Assembly: GCF_014203605.1 (NCBI RefSeq)
Contig: NZ_JACHJJ010000014.1
Coordinates: 62,001-126,000 of the forward strand
Length of the DNA: 64,000 bases
Direction: 5' to 3'
From: Thiemannella venezuelensis
GTDB lineage: Bacteria > Actinomycetota > Actinomycetes > Streptosporangiales > Streptosporangiaceae
In this document: positions 1 to 8,131 of the stretch, piece by piece
Layout of the letters: every line of letters starts with the position of its first letter
Numbering within the stretch: position 1 is the stretch's first letter
Translations under genes and position numbers: made by a program
The notes under the pieces: generated by a model
Told to the model about the DNA's origin: nothing
What the model saw: the letters and a program-made list of their open reading frames with translations, nothing else
Database searches by the model: none

Positions 1-6
1 CAGCCC

Positions 7-945
7 ATGCGTACCACCCAGCAGTCGGCCGACACCGTGTTCCGCCCGTCCCAGGAGGTGGCGGAGGCACTGGCGCAGGGCGCCCCGGTCGTGGCACTCG
101 AGTCCACGATCATCTCGCACGGCCTCCCCCAGCCCCGCAACCTGGAGGTCGCGACCGAGCTGGAGGAGATCGTCCGCGGCTGCGGAGCGGTCCCCGCGAC
201 GATCGCGGTGCTGGACGGGGTGGCCCGCATCGGCCTGGACGCCGGAGAGCTCAAGCGGATCGCCACCGAGCCCGGCCTGCGCAAGCTGGGCTTCCGCGAC
301 CTGCCCGCCGCGGCGGCGCTGGGGGCCAGCGGGGCGACCACGGTCTCGGCGACCTCGTTCCTGGCCGCGCGGGCCGGCATCCGGGTCTTCGCCACCGGCG
401 GTCTCGGCGGCGTGCACCGGGGATGGGCCGACAGCCAGGACGAGTCGGCCGACCTCGACCTGCTCAGCCGTACCCGCATCACCGTCGTCTGCGCGGGCGT
501 GAAGTCGATCCTGGACGTGCCGGCCACCCTGCAGCGGCTGGAGACCCGGGGCGTCACCGTCGCCGGGTTCCGCACCGACGAGTTCCCCGGTTTCTACCTG
601 CACACCTCCGGCGAGCGCCTCGACTGGCGGATCGAGAGCCCGGAGGAGGCCGCCCGGATCATGCGGGCCCAGGACGCCCTCGGCGGCCCGGAGACCGCGC
701 TGATCGTGGCCAACCCGGTGCCGGCGGCCGAGCAGCTCGACCCGGCCCTGCACGACCGGGTCCTGGCCGAGGCGCTGGCCGCCGCGGAGCGGGAGAAGGT
801 GGCCGGCCAGGCCATCACCCCGTTCCTCCTGGACTACCTGGTGCGCGGCACCGACGGTGCCTCACTGGAGGCGAATCTGGCCGCCGTACGTGGAAACACC
901 CGCATCGCCGGACAGATCGCTGCATCATGGAGTAAGGAAAGTTGA
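7..945 (+). CDS. psuG: Pseudouridine-5'-phosphate glycosidase
   Basis: Cleaves the C-C glycosidic bond of pseudouridine 5'-phosphate to uracil and ribose 5-phosphate in the cytoplasm. The family hallmarks are visible: VALESTIISHGLP near residue 30, FATGGLGGVHRG near 130, and VVCAGVKSILD near 160, whose lysine aligns with the Schiff-base lysine of E. coli PsuG. The length of 312 aa is normal for the family, and the ATG lies just ahead of the conserved N-terminus, so the gene is complete although it starts 7 nt into the window. A PfkB kinase starts 7 nt after its stop, which matches the kinase-glycosidase pairing needed for pseudouridine catabolism. Confident assignment. Confidence 0.93.
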   Translation: MRTTQQSADTVFRPSQEVAEALAQGAPVVALESTIISHGLPQPRNLEVATELEEIVRGCGAVPATIAVLDGVARIGLDAGELKRIATEPGLRKLGFRDLPAAAALGASGATTVSATSFLAARAGIRVFATGGLGGVHRGWADSQDESADLDLLSRTRITVVCAGVKSILDVPATLQRLETRGVTVAGFRTDEFPGFYLHTSGERLDWRIESPEEAARIMRAQDALGGPETALIVANPVPAAEQLDPALHDRVLAEALAAAEREKVAGQAITPFLLDYLVRGTDGASLEANLAAVRGNTRIAGQIAASWSKES

Positions 946-952
946 GGTATCC

Positions 953-1879
953 GTGACCGAAATGGGCCTGCTGGTCATCGGCGACGTGGTCACCGACGTC
1001 GTCGCGCTTCACGGAGAACAGAACCTCGCCGGCCTCGCCACCGGGACCGACACCGCCGCCGACATCGTGCTGCGCCCGGGCGGCTCGGGGGCCAACACCG
1101 CCTCCTGGGCCGCCCGCCTGGGCGCCGACGCCCGGATCCTGACCAGGGTCGGCTCCGACACCAGCGAGTGGCACGGCGCGGAGCTGCGGCGCAGCGGCGT
1201 CCGGCCGCACCTGCGGGTGGACCCCGAGCGCCCGACCGCCGTGGTGATCGCCATGGTGGACGTGACCGGGGAACGCTCCATGCTGACCAACCGGGGCGCG
1301 GGCGGCCACATCGGCACCGACGACTGGGACGAGGAACTGCTCGACGGGGTGGCCCACCTGCACCTGTCGGGATACACCCTGTTCGCCGAGCCGGGCCTGC
1401 GGCTGTCCCGGCTGGCCCTGGCCGAGGCCGCCCGGCGCGGCGTCACCACCAGCGTGGACCCGGCCTCGGCCGGTTTCCTGCGGGCGTTCGGGCCCGAGCG
1501 GTTCGTCCGGGAGACCGCGGACGCCCGGCTGGTCATCCCCAACCTGGACGAGGCGCTGCTGCTCACCGGCGAGACCTCCGCCGAGCGGGCGGCCGAGAGA
1601 CTCAGCGTCCTGTACGGCACGGCGGCGGTGAAACTGGGCCGCATGGGCGCGCTGATGGCCAGGCAGGGACGGCTCGTCGCCCGGGTCCCCGGGCTCCCCG
1701 TCGAGGTGGTCGACTCCACCGGCGCCGGCGACGCGTTCGCCGCCGGGCTGATCACCGCCCTGCTCACCGGGGCCGGGGACGAGGCCGCGCTGGACGCCGG
1801 ACGCCGGGCGGGGGCGGAGGCCGTTACGGTCATCGGCGGCCGTCCGCGTATCCTTCAATCGGATTTGGCCACCAACTAG
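953..1879 (+). CDS. psuK: PfkB-family sugar kinase, probable pseudouridine kinase
   Basis: A 308-aa ribokinase/PfkB fold protein expected to phosphorylate pseudouridine to the 5'-phosphate used by the upstream glycosidase. The N-terminus opens with GLLVIGDVVTD, the substrate-side motif GGSGANTASWAARLGA follows near residue 45, and the PfkB signature 2 DSTGAGDAFAAG with the catalytic Asp lies near residue 255. The GTG at 953 is chosen because GAGG precedes it by 5 nt and it sits 7 nt behind the psuG stop; an in-frame ATG at 962 is possible. Kinase chemistry is clear from sequence. Pseudouridine as substrate is inferred from the operon, and a ribokinase or adenosine-kinase-like role cannot be excluded. 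Confidence 0.8.
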   Translation: MTEMGLLVIGDVVTDVVALHGEQNLAGLATGTDTAADIVLRPGGSGANTASWAARLGADARILTRVGSDTSEWHGAELRRSGVRPHLRVDPERPTAVVIAMVDVTGERSMLTNRGAGGHIGTDDWDEELLDGVAHLHLSGYTLFAEPGLRLSRLALAEAARRGVTTSVDPASAGFLRAFGPERFVRETADARLVIPNLDEALLLTGETSAERAAERLSVLYGTAAVKLGRMGALMARQGRLVARVPGLPVEVVDSTGAGDAFAAGLITALLTGAGDEAALDAGRRAGAEAVTVIGGRPRILQSDLATN

Positions 1880-1968
1880 CTTTACCCTCTTAACACCAAT
1901 TGATAGCTTGCGGCCTTAGACTGCACCATTAGCCACATGCGTCACTTTGGGGAGGTTGCGGTCCGCCG

Positions 1969-3702
1969 ATGGATGCCGAGTCATCGATCTGCCTGAGTGA
2001 TCTGGTCCCGGCCCTGCGCTGGAGCCGTCAGCAGCAGGTCGCCGAAGCCCTGGCCGATCCCCGCCTGCCCGCGGGCTGGTGGTCTTCCGTCACCCTGCCC
2101 AAGGCCCTGCGCGCCGCCGGCCTGGACTGGGTCTGCGACCGGCTGGCCCGGCTCTCGGTGGCCCGCTGGGATCACCTGCCGCTGAGCGACGTGCTGCCCG
2201 CCCTGCACGTGCACACGGTCGACCCGACGCTGCCCGGCTGGTCCGAGCCCGCGCGCGCGGCCATCACCGGCCTGGGCGGCTGGTCCCGGCTGCGCCGCCT
2301 GACCCCCGGAGACCTGGCGGGATCCTCGGTGCCCGCCTCCCCCGAGGTCCTGGTCACCGCGATGTTCCGGGAGGTGCTCGGCGGGATGCCCGGGATCTCC
2401 GAGCAGCCCGCCCAGGACGCCCAGGCAGGTCGGACCGCTCCGGCCGCCCAGACCGCGCAGGGCGCCCCCGCCGTCCCGGCCGCGGCCGCGGCGCCGGGCG
2501 TGCCCGCCGTGCCGAGTGCGCCCGCGGTGCCGCCCCAGGCTCAGCCCCAGGCGGCCCCGCAACCCCAGCCGGCCCCGCAGCCCCAGCCGGCCCCGCAGTC
2601 CGCACCGCTCGCCGCGCCGGCCGCCGCTCCCGCCGCCCAGCCCGACCTCAGCGCCTATCCGCTGGTGCGCCTGGTGGACACCATGTTCCGGGACTGGGCC
2701 CCGCTGGAGCGGGCGGTCGCCGTGGAACGCCTGTTCGCCGTCGACCCGATCAGCCTGCGCGCCCTCGCGCACAAGCTCAACGCCGACCTCGGCGCCCTCT
2801 CCGCGGCCCAGCGCGCCGCCGAGGAGCGCATCCTGCTCTGGCTGCGCTCCTCGGAATCCGCCCCGCTCACCGGTCACATGTTCGGTCTCACCGAGTGGCT
2901 GGGCGCCGCCGCCACCGAGGAGCAGCTCGTCGGCGCCGACCCCGCGCACCCCGTGGAGGTCCCCACGCTGCGCACCCCGCTCTGGCGCGTGCTGGTCACC
3001 CTCATGCCCGACCGGCGGCTCCAGGACGGCTGGCTCGTCGTCGGCGACCTGGGCGGCCTGCGCGACCGCACCCGGCAGCTGCTGGCCGGCAAGCCGGCCG
3101 ACGCCGACGTCGTCGTGCTCATGGAGCACCAGCTCGGCATCCGCGCCCACTCCGCCCAGGCCTGGCTGGACGCGCTCGCCGCGGCCGCCGCGCCGCAGGA
3201 GCCCGCCGCGGCGGCCGCCTCCGAGGCCACCAGGCAGCTTCCCCGCCGTACCCCCGGCGTCAACGGCCACCACCGCGGCGGCCAGCCGATCCCGCAGGTC
3301 AACACCGCCTCGATCGACCCGCGTGCGGCTCTGGCCGCGCTCTCGGCGCTGTCCGGCAACAGCCGGCCGCACCTGATCACCAGCCAGCGCGCCGCGCCGC
3401 CGCCCCCGCAGACCAGCCCGTCCACCGACCCGAGCCGCTGGCAGCGGATCGAGGTGACCAGCGAGCACCTGCGGGGCGGTCCGGTGGCCGTGCCCGAGGG
3501 GTACGCGACCCGGCTCGGCATGCGCCCCGGCACCCTGCTCTCGGTGACCGGTCCGGGCGACAACGCGGTGGTCCTCGTCTGGCGGGACCACCCGGTCTTC
3601 GACTCGCTCCAGCCGGTGCTCATGCGGCTGAACGCCCGCCCGGGCGACCAGGTCTACGTGACGGTGGACGGCTACCGCCTGGACGCCCAGCTCCCCGCCT
3701 GA
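1969..3702 (+). CDS. Uncharacterised protein with Pro/Ala/Gln linker
   Basis: 577 aa, family not recognised. Residues 1-140 are helical and Trp-rich, with a helix-hairpin-helix-like stretch near 95-115 (ITGLGGWSRLRRLTPGDL). Residues 150-220 form a low-complexity Ala/Pro/Gln linker with PQPAPQPQPAP repeats. Residues 225-400 are a second helical domain whose start (VERLFAVDPISLRALAHKL) faintly recalls sigma-factor-type helix-turn-helix segments. The C-terminal 90 residues (IEVTSEHLRGGPVAVPEG onward) look like a small beta-rich domain. No signal peptide or membrane segment. It is monocistronic, with GGGGAGG 13 nt before the ATG (an unusually long spacing) and a strong terminator behind it. A DNA- or RNA-binding role is a guess only. 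Confidence 0.75.
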   Translation: MDAESSICLSDLVPALRWSRQQQVAEALADPRLPAGWWSSVTLPKALRAAGLDWVCDRLARLSVARWDHLPLSDVLPALHVHTVDPTLPGWSEPARAAITGLGGWSRLRRLTPGDLAGSSVPASPEVLVTAMFREVLGGMPGISEQPAQDAQAGRTAPAAQTAQGAPAVPAAAAAPGVPAVPSAPAVPPQAQPQAAPQPQPAPQPQPAPQSAPLAAPAAAPAAQPDLSAYPLVRLVDTMFRDWAPLERAVAVERLFAVDPISLRALAHKLNADLGALSAAQRAAEERILLWLRSSESAPLTGHMFGLTEWLGAAATEEQLVGADPAHPVEVPTLRTPLWRVLVTLMPDRRLQDGWLVVGDLGGLRDRTRQLLAGKPADADVVVLMEHQLGIRAHSAQAWLDALAAAAAPQEPAAAAASEATRQLPRRTPGVNGHHRGGQPIPQVNTASIDPRAALAALSALSGNSRPHLITSQRAAPPPPQTSPSTDPSRWQRIEVTSEHLRGGPVAVPEGYATRLGMRPGTLLSVTGPGDNAVVLVWRDHPVFDSLQPVLMRLNARPGDQVYVTVDGYRLDAQLPA

Positions 3703-3787
3703 GACCGGGCGCCGCCGTGCGCTGGGCGCTCGCACCCGTCTGCGGCCGCGGAGCCGCTGCGGGGGCGGCCCCGTGGGGAACCGGGCG

Positions 3788-3838
3788 GATCGGGTACGGC
3801 TCCCGCCCGGGAACAACGGGCGGGAGCCGTACCCGATC
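3788..3838. terminator. Perfect 22-bp hairpin between convergent genes
   Basis: Arms 3788-3809 and 3817-3838 are perfect reverse complements around a 7-nt loop (GGAACAA). It lies between the stop of the 577-aa gene (3702) and the stop of the convergent cellulase gene (3854), so it can terminate both transcripts. It has no U-tract, as is common in high-GC actinomycetes. Confidence 0.85.
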
Positions 3839-3853
3839 AGGGGGCGCCGCGGG

Positions 3854-5260
<1,407 letters not shown>

Positions 5261-5379
5261 CTAGCCGCACACCGCCGTCCCGCACCTTCCCTGGGCCGCC
5301 CCCGCCCACCGCTGACCCCCCTGAACTGGGAAGACGCCTCTCCGAGCCCATGAAACTTTCACGGGCGGGGCCGGGCGTC

Positions 5380-5862
5380 TCAGGGCGCCTCCGGCTCGCG
5401 GATCTCCGCCAGGGAGAGCCGCATGATCTCGGCCGCACGCGTGAACCAGTCGGAGATGACGCCGAGCTCACCCGGGCCGTAGTCCTCGAAGAGCGCGATC
5501 AGCCGCCGGTAGACCGGCTCGTAGGCCGCCGTGACCCGGGCGGCGGCGTCGCCCTCCGGGACGATCCGGATGCGGCGCCGGTCGTCGGAGTCGGACAGCC
5601 GCCGGACGTATCCGGCTTTTTCCAGGCGGTTGACCACGCCGGTGACGGCGCCCGTGGTGAGTCCGGCACGCTCGGCGAGCCGGCCGGCGGTGATCGGATC
5701 CTCCGCCGCTTCGAGGATGAAGCCGAGGCAGGTCAGGTCCGTGACGTTGACGCCGAGCCGGTCGGCCATGGCCCCCTGCCCGACCAGGCTCAACGCGATC
5801 ATCTGGTCCATCCGGGCCAGCGCGTCGGGCGGCGTCACCCCGGGCGGCTCGTTCTTCGCCAC
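5380..5862 (-). CDS. MarR-family transcriptional regulator
   Basis: A 160-aa winged-helix repressor of the MarR type. The DNA-binding core is residues 55-105, with recognition helix region ERAGLTTGAVTGVVNRLEKAGYV and the wing SDSDDRRRIRI. The GTG start at 5862 follows a weak AGGGGA. Immediately upstream is a 29-bp symmetrical dyad (5871-5899) that overlaps the divergent promoter region, so it probably represses itself and possibly the divergent small membrane-protein gene at 5978. The ligand is unknown. Confidence 0.9.
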   Translation of the reverse strand: MAKNEPPGVTPPDALARMDQMIALSLVGQGAMADRLGVNVTDLTCLGFILEAAEDPITAGRLAERAGLTTGAVTGVVNRLEKAGYVRRLSDSDDRRRIRIVPEGDAAARVTAAYEPVYRRLIALFEDYGPGELGVISDWFTRAAEIMRLSLAEIREPEAP

Positions 5863-5870
5863 AAAATCCC

Positions 5871-5899
5871 CTTACTATCTAAGATATTTAGATCGTAAG
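5871..5899. promoter_or_regulatory. 29-bp dyad, probable MarR operator
   Basis: Nested inverted repeats share one centre (5885): CTTAC (5871-5875) with GTAAG (5895-5899), and ATCTAA (5877-5882) with TTAGAT (5888-5893). It starts 9 nt upstream of the MarR gene's GTG and is AT-rich in a GC-rich region. MarR operators are typically such compact palindromes near their own start. Confidence 0.8.
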
Positions 5900-5977
5900 A
5901 TGAATCTTATCAGCGCGCCCGTCCCGGCGGCCCATGCCGTCATGGCCGCGGGCGCCCGGGAACGAAGGAGAAGGACC

Positions 5978-6469
5978 GTGGGGATCCACGAGGACCACGA
6001 CCTGGGGCACACCGTCGCGGGCTGGACCGGATCGATCGTCTGCACCTCCGGGTTCGCCCTCGCCGGGCTGGGGATGGTGCTCGCCTCCACTCCCCTGATC
6101 TGGACGGGAGCCGGGGTCACGGCCCTGGGTCCGGCGCTGGGGCTGCTCCTGCACGAGCTGGGGCTCGGCAAGGAGATCGGGCCGAGACCCGTCGGCGAAC
6201 GCGCCCTGCGCTGGCGCCCCTCGCTCGAGAGGTTCCGCGACCGCCGGTCCGCCCCGGCTCAGGAGGTACGGGAGAGGCCGGACCGCAGGACGGTCAGGAC
6301 CTCGGCGGGGGTGTCGGCGAAGAAGCTGACCGAGGTGACCTCGGCGCGGCGGCCGAGAGGGCGGACGACGGTGACGGGCTCCGCCAGCTCGACGGCCACG
6401 TTCGTCTGGGAGGAGACCGCCACGCCGAGCCGGCCGTCCTCCACGGTCACCATGCCGGACTCGTTGTAG
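5978..6469 (+). CDS. Small HGxxxAAW-like membrane protein, C-terminally extended
   Basis: Residues 1-70 hold an N-terminal LGHTVAGWTG motif and two hydrophobic segments (SIVCTSGFALAGLGMVLA and the stretch after PLIWTGAG). This resembles the short actinobacterial HGxxPAAW family of two-helix membrane proteins, whose function is unknown to me. GTG 5978 is preferred because GAAGGAG lies 8 nt ahead. The frame stays open to 163 aa, but residues beyond about 95 are arginine-rich, and 211 nt overlap the convergent gene ending at 6259. The true protein may therefore once have been about 90 aa, and a lost stop is possible. The N-terminal half is credible; the tail is doubtful. Confidence 0.55.
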   Translation: MGIHEDHDLGHTVAGWTGSIVCTSGFALAGLGMVLASTPLIWTGAGVTALGPALGLLLHELGLGKEIGPRPVGERALRWRPSLERFRDRRSAPAQEVRERPDRRTVRTSAGVSAKKLTEVTSARRPRGRTTVTGSASSTATFVWEETATPSRPSSTVTMPDSL

Positions 6470-7098
6470 TTGCGCGCCACCCGCACCGAGGAGATCAGCT
6501 CGCGGGGGATGCGCAGGTCGAGGTAGACGCCGTAGCGGACGCGCAGTTCCGCCGCGGAGACGACGTGGGGCCGGGTCACGCAGGCCGCGGCGAGCGCCAA
6601 GCCGTACACGACCCCGTAGACGTCCAGCACCAGAACCGTGAGCCGCAGCCCGTCCGGCACCTCCAGCGCCCGCAGCAGCACCTCTACGCCCACCGTCTCC
6701 ACGGCCATCGCGAACAGCATCAGCAGCAGCATCGTGGACTGCCCGCCCGCGTACGGCACGGCGGTGGCGCCGGGCGGCACGCCGTGGCGGCGGCGCGCCG
6801 CCCAGTGGGCGAGGGCGAGCACGCTCTTCAGCTCGAACTCCATGATCCTGAGCACCCGGGCGGGCACCAGCCGGTGGGCGGCCGCCCGGAGCGCCGCCCG
6901 CCGGTCCGCGCCGCTCCGGCGCTCGGCCAGGAAGAGCCGGCAGGCGACCACCGCCTCCAGGAGGAGCACCGACGCCACGGCCAGCTCGCCCGCCACGATC
7001 ACCGGGACGGGCAGGGACACTCCTGACAGCAGCAGGACCACGAGGACCAGCTCTGCGGGGAGTGCCGCCAACAGCGCGGCGCGCGCGAGTCCGAGCAT
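6259..7098 (-). CDS. Multi-spanning membrane protein coupled to MerR gene
   Basis: 279 aa, family not recognised. There are at least four hydrophobic segments: AALLAALPAELVLVVLLL, IVAGELAVASVLLLEAVV, STMLLLMLFAMAVETVGV, and LTVLVLDVYGVVYGLALA. A soluble C-terminal part of about 90 aa follows. The ATG at 7098 overlaps the TGA of the MerR gene by one base, and GGAGAG precedes it, so translation is coupled and the protein is likely part of the MerR response. Similar layouts accompany MerR regulators that sense drugs or envelope stress, but nothing in the sequence identifies a substrate. Confidence 0.75.
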   Translation of the reverse strand: MLGLARAALLAALPAELVLVVLLLSGVSLPVPVIVAGELAVASVLLLEAVVACRLFLAERRSGADRRAALRAAAHRLVPARVLRIMEFELKSVLALAHWAARRRHGVPPGATAVPYAGGQSTMLLLMLFAMAVETVGVEVLLRALEVPDGLRLTVLVLDVYGVVYGLALAAACVTRPHVVSAAELRVRYGVYLDLRIPRELISSVRVARNYNESGMVTVEDGRLGVAVSSQTNVAVELAEPVTVVRPLGRRAEVTSVSFFADTPAEVLTVLRSGLSRTS

Positions 7099-7916
7099 CA
7101 CGTTCTCTCCTTCAGGACGGCCGCCATCAGCCGGAGGACCTCGGCCTGGGCGGGCGGCAACTCGGTGGACAGCGCCTCGAACCACACCCCGCCGTCGGCG
7201 TCCCGCGGACCCGGCCGAGGCGCGGCGGCGCCGCCCCCGGGCGCGGAGCCGGACGGGTCCGCGGAGGCGGGCAGGTGCTCGATCATCACCGCCGCCAGCT
7301 CGGCGGGGATGTGGGCGGCCAGGTCGGCGGCGAGCGCGGGGACGCGGGGGTCGCCGGGATCGGCGCCGGCCAGCTCGTCGAGCCGCGCGTAGAGGGCGTG
7401 GCTCCGGGCCAGGGCGCCGGGCTCGGTGAGCGGGCGCATCATCTCGAGCATCCGGTCGCGCTCGGCCGGGTCGGCCACGGTGTCCATCAGCGCCAGCATC
7501 TCGCGGTCGGCCGCGGCGAACGCCGAGCCCTCGGCGTGCAGGTCGCGCAGGACCGCCGTCATGTCGGGGGAGACCGCCGAGTCGGGATGCAGGTCCGCCT
7601 CCGCCAGCAGCGCGGCCAGCCGGGCCCGCCGCAGGGCGATCGCCTCCTGCTGCCCGGCCAGGTCGGCGTCCAGCTCCACCAGCACCTCGCGCAGTTCCCT
7701 GTCCCGGTCGTCGGCGAGCACGTCGCGGATCTCGTCCAGGGACAGACCGAGCTCGGCCAGCCTCCGCACCCGCGCCAGGGCGACCGCGTCGCGCAGCCGG
7801 TACTCGCGGTAGCCGTTGGCCAGCCGTACCGGCTCGGGGAGGAGGCCCAGGTGGTGGTAGTGCCGCACGGTCCGGGTGGAGACCCCGACGAGCGCGGCGA
7901 GTTCGCCGATCCGCAT
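7098..7916 (-). CDS. MerR-family transcriptional regulator
   Basis: 272 aa. The N-terminus is canonical: MRIGELAALVGVSTRTVRHYHHLGLLPEP, then the wing region NGYREYRLRDAVALARVRRL. This is followed by a coiled dimerisation helix and an extended C-terminal domain (about 120-272) that should bind the effector; no metal-binding cysteines are seen. It is the first gene of a two-gene unit with the membrane protein at 6259-7098. Its promoter carries the MerR-type dyad in a 19-bp spacer, and the predicted transcription start coincides with the ATG, so the mRNA is probably leaderless and autoregulated. Confidence 0.92.
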   Translation of the reverse strand: MRIGELAALVGVSTRTVRHYHHLGLLPEPVRLANGYREYRLRDAVALARVRRLAELGLSLDEIRDVLADDRDRELREVLVELDADLAGQQEAIALRRARLAALLAEADLHPDSAVSPDMTAVLRDLHAEGSAFAAADREMLALMDTVADPAERDRMLEMMRPLTEPGALARSHALYARLDELAGADPGDPRVPALAADLAAHIPAELAAVMIEHLPASADPSGSAPGGGAAAPRPGPRDADGGVWFEALSTELPPAQAEVLRLMAAVLKERT

Positions 7917-7922
7917 ACCCCG

Positions 7923-7953
7923 ATTAGAAACGTTGACGCTACGTCAAGGTCAA
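7923..7953 (-). promoter_or_regulatory. MerR-type promoter with 19-bp spacer and internal dyad
   Basis: Read on the minus strand: -35 TTGACC (7953-7948), a 19-nt spacer (7947-7929) containing the dyad TTGACG-TAG-CGTCAA, and -10 TCTAAT (7928-7923). The elongated spacer with a central dyad is the classic architecture activated by DNA distortion by MerR proteins. The start point, about 7 nt after the -10, falls on the A of the ATG at 7916. Confidence 0.88.
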
Positions 7954-8087
7954 ACGTGCCGGGGAACCGCAGCGGACGAGCTCCTCCCCGGAGAGCGTGA
8001 GGCCGGACGCGGATCGACCGGCTGCCCCCAGGGCGAACCAGGGTACGAACTGTTGGCTGTTTTCACTAAATGTAACCGAGCTATCAC

Positions 8088-8093
8088 TATAAT
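8088..8093 (+). promoter_or_regulatory. Possible -10 element ahead of tnpB-like gene
   Basis: A perfect TATAAT stands in an AT-rich patch (about 8050-8100) between the MerR promoter and the TnpB-like gene at 8132. No good -35 is visible at 16-19 nt, so it may be an extended or weak promoter. The AT-rich patch may also mark the left end of the inserted element. Confidence 0.35.
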
Positions 8094-8131
8094 CAGTTCA
8101 TGACGTTGCCCGGGCCTGCCATCACCACGGC

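Noticed and set aside
5351-5361. TGAAACTTTCA palindrome between the cellulase and MarR genes
   Set aside because: Only 5 bp per arm, downstream of the MarR gene, with no positional logic for an operator; chance is likely.
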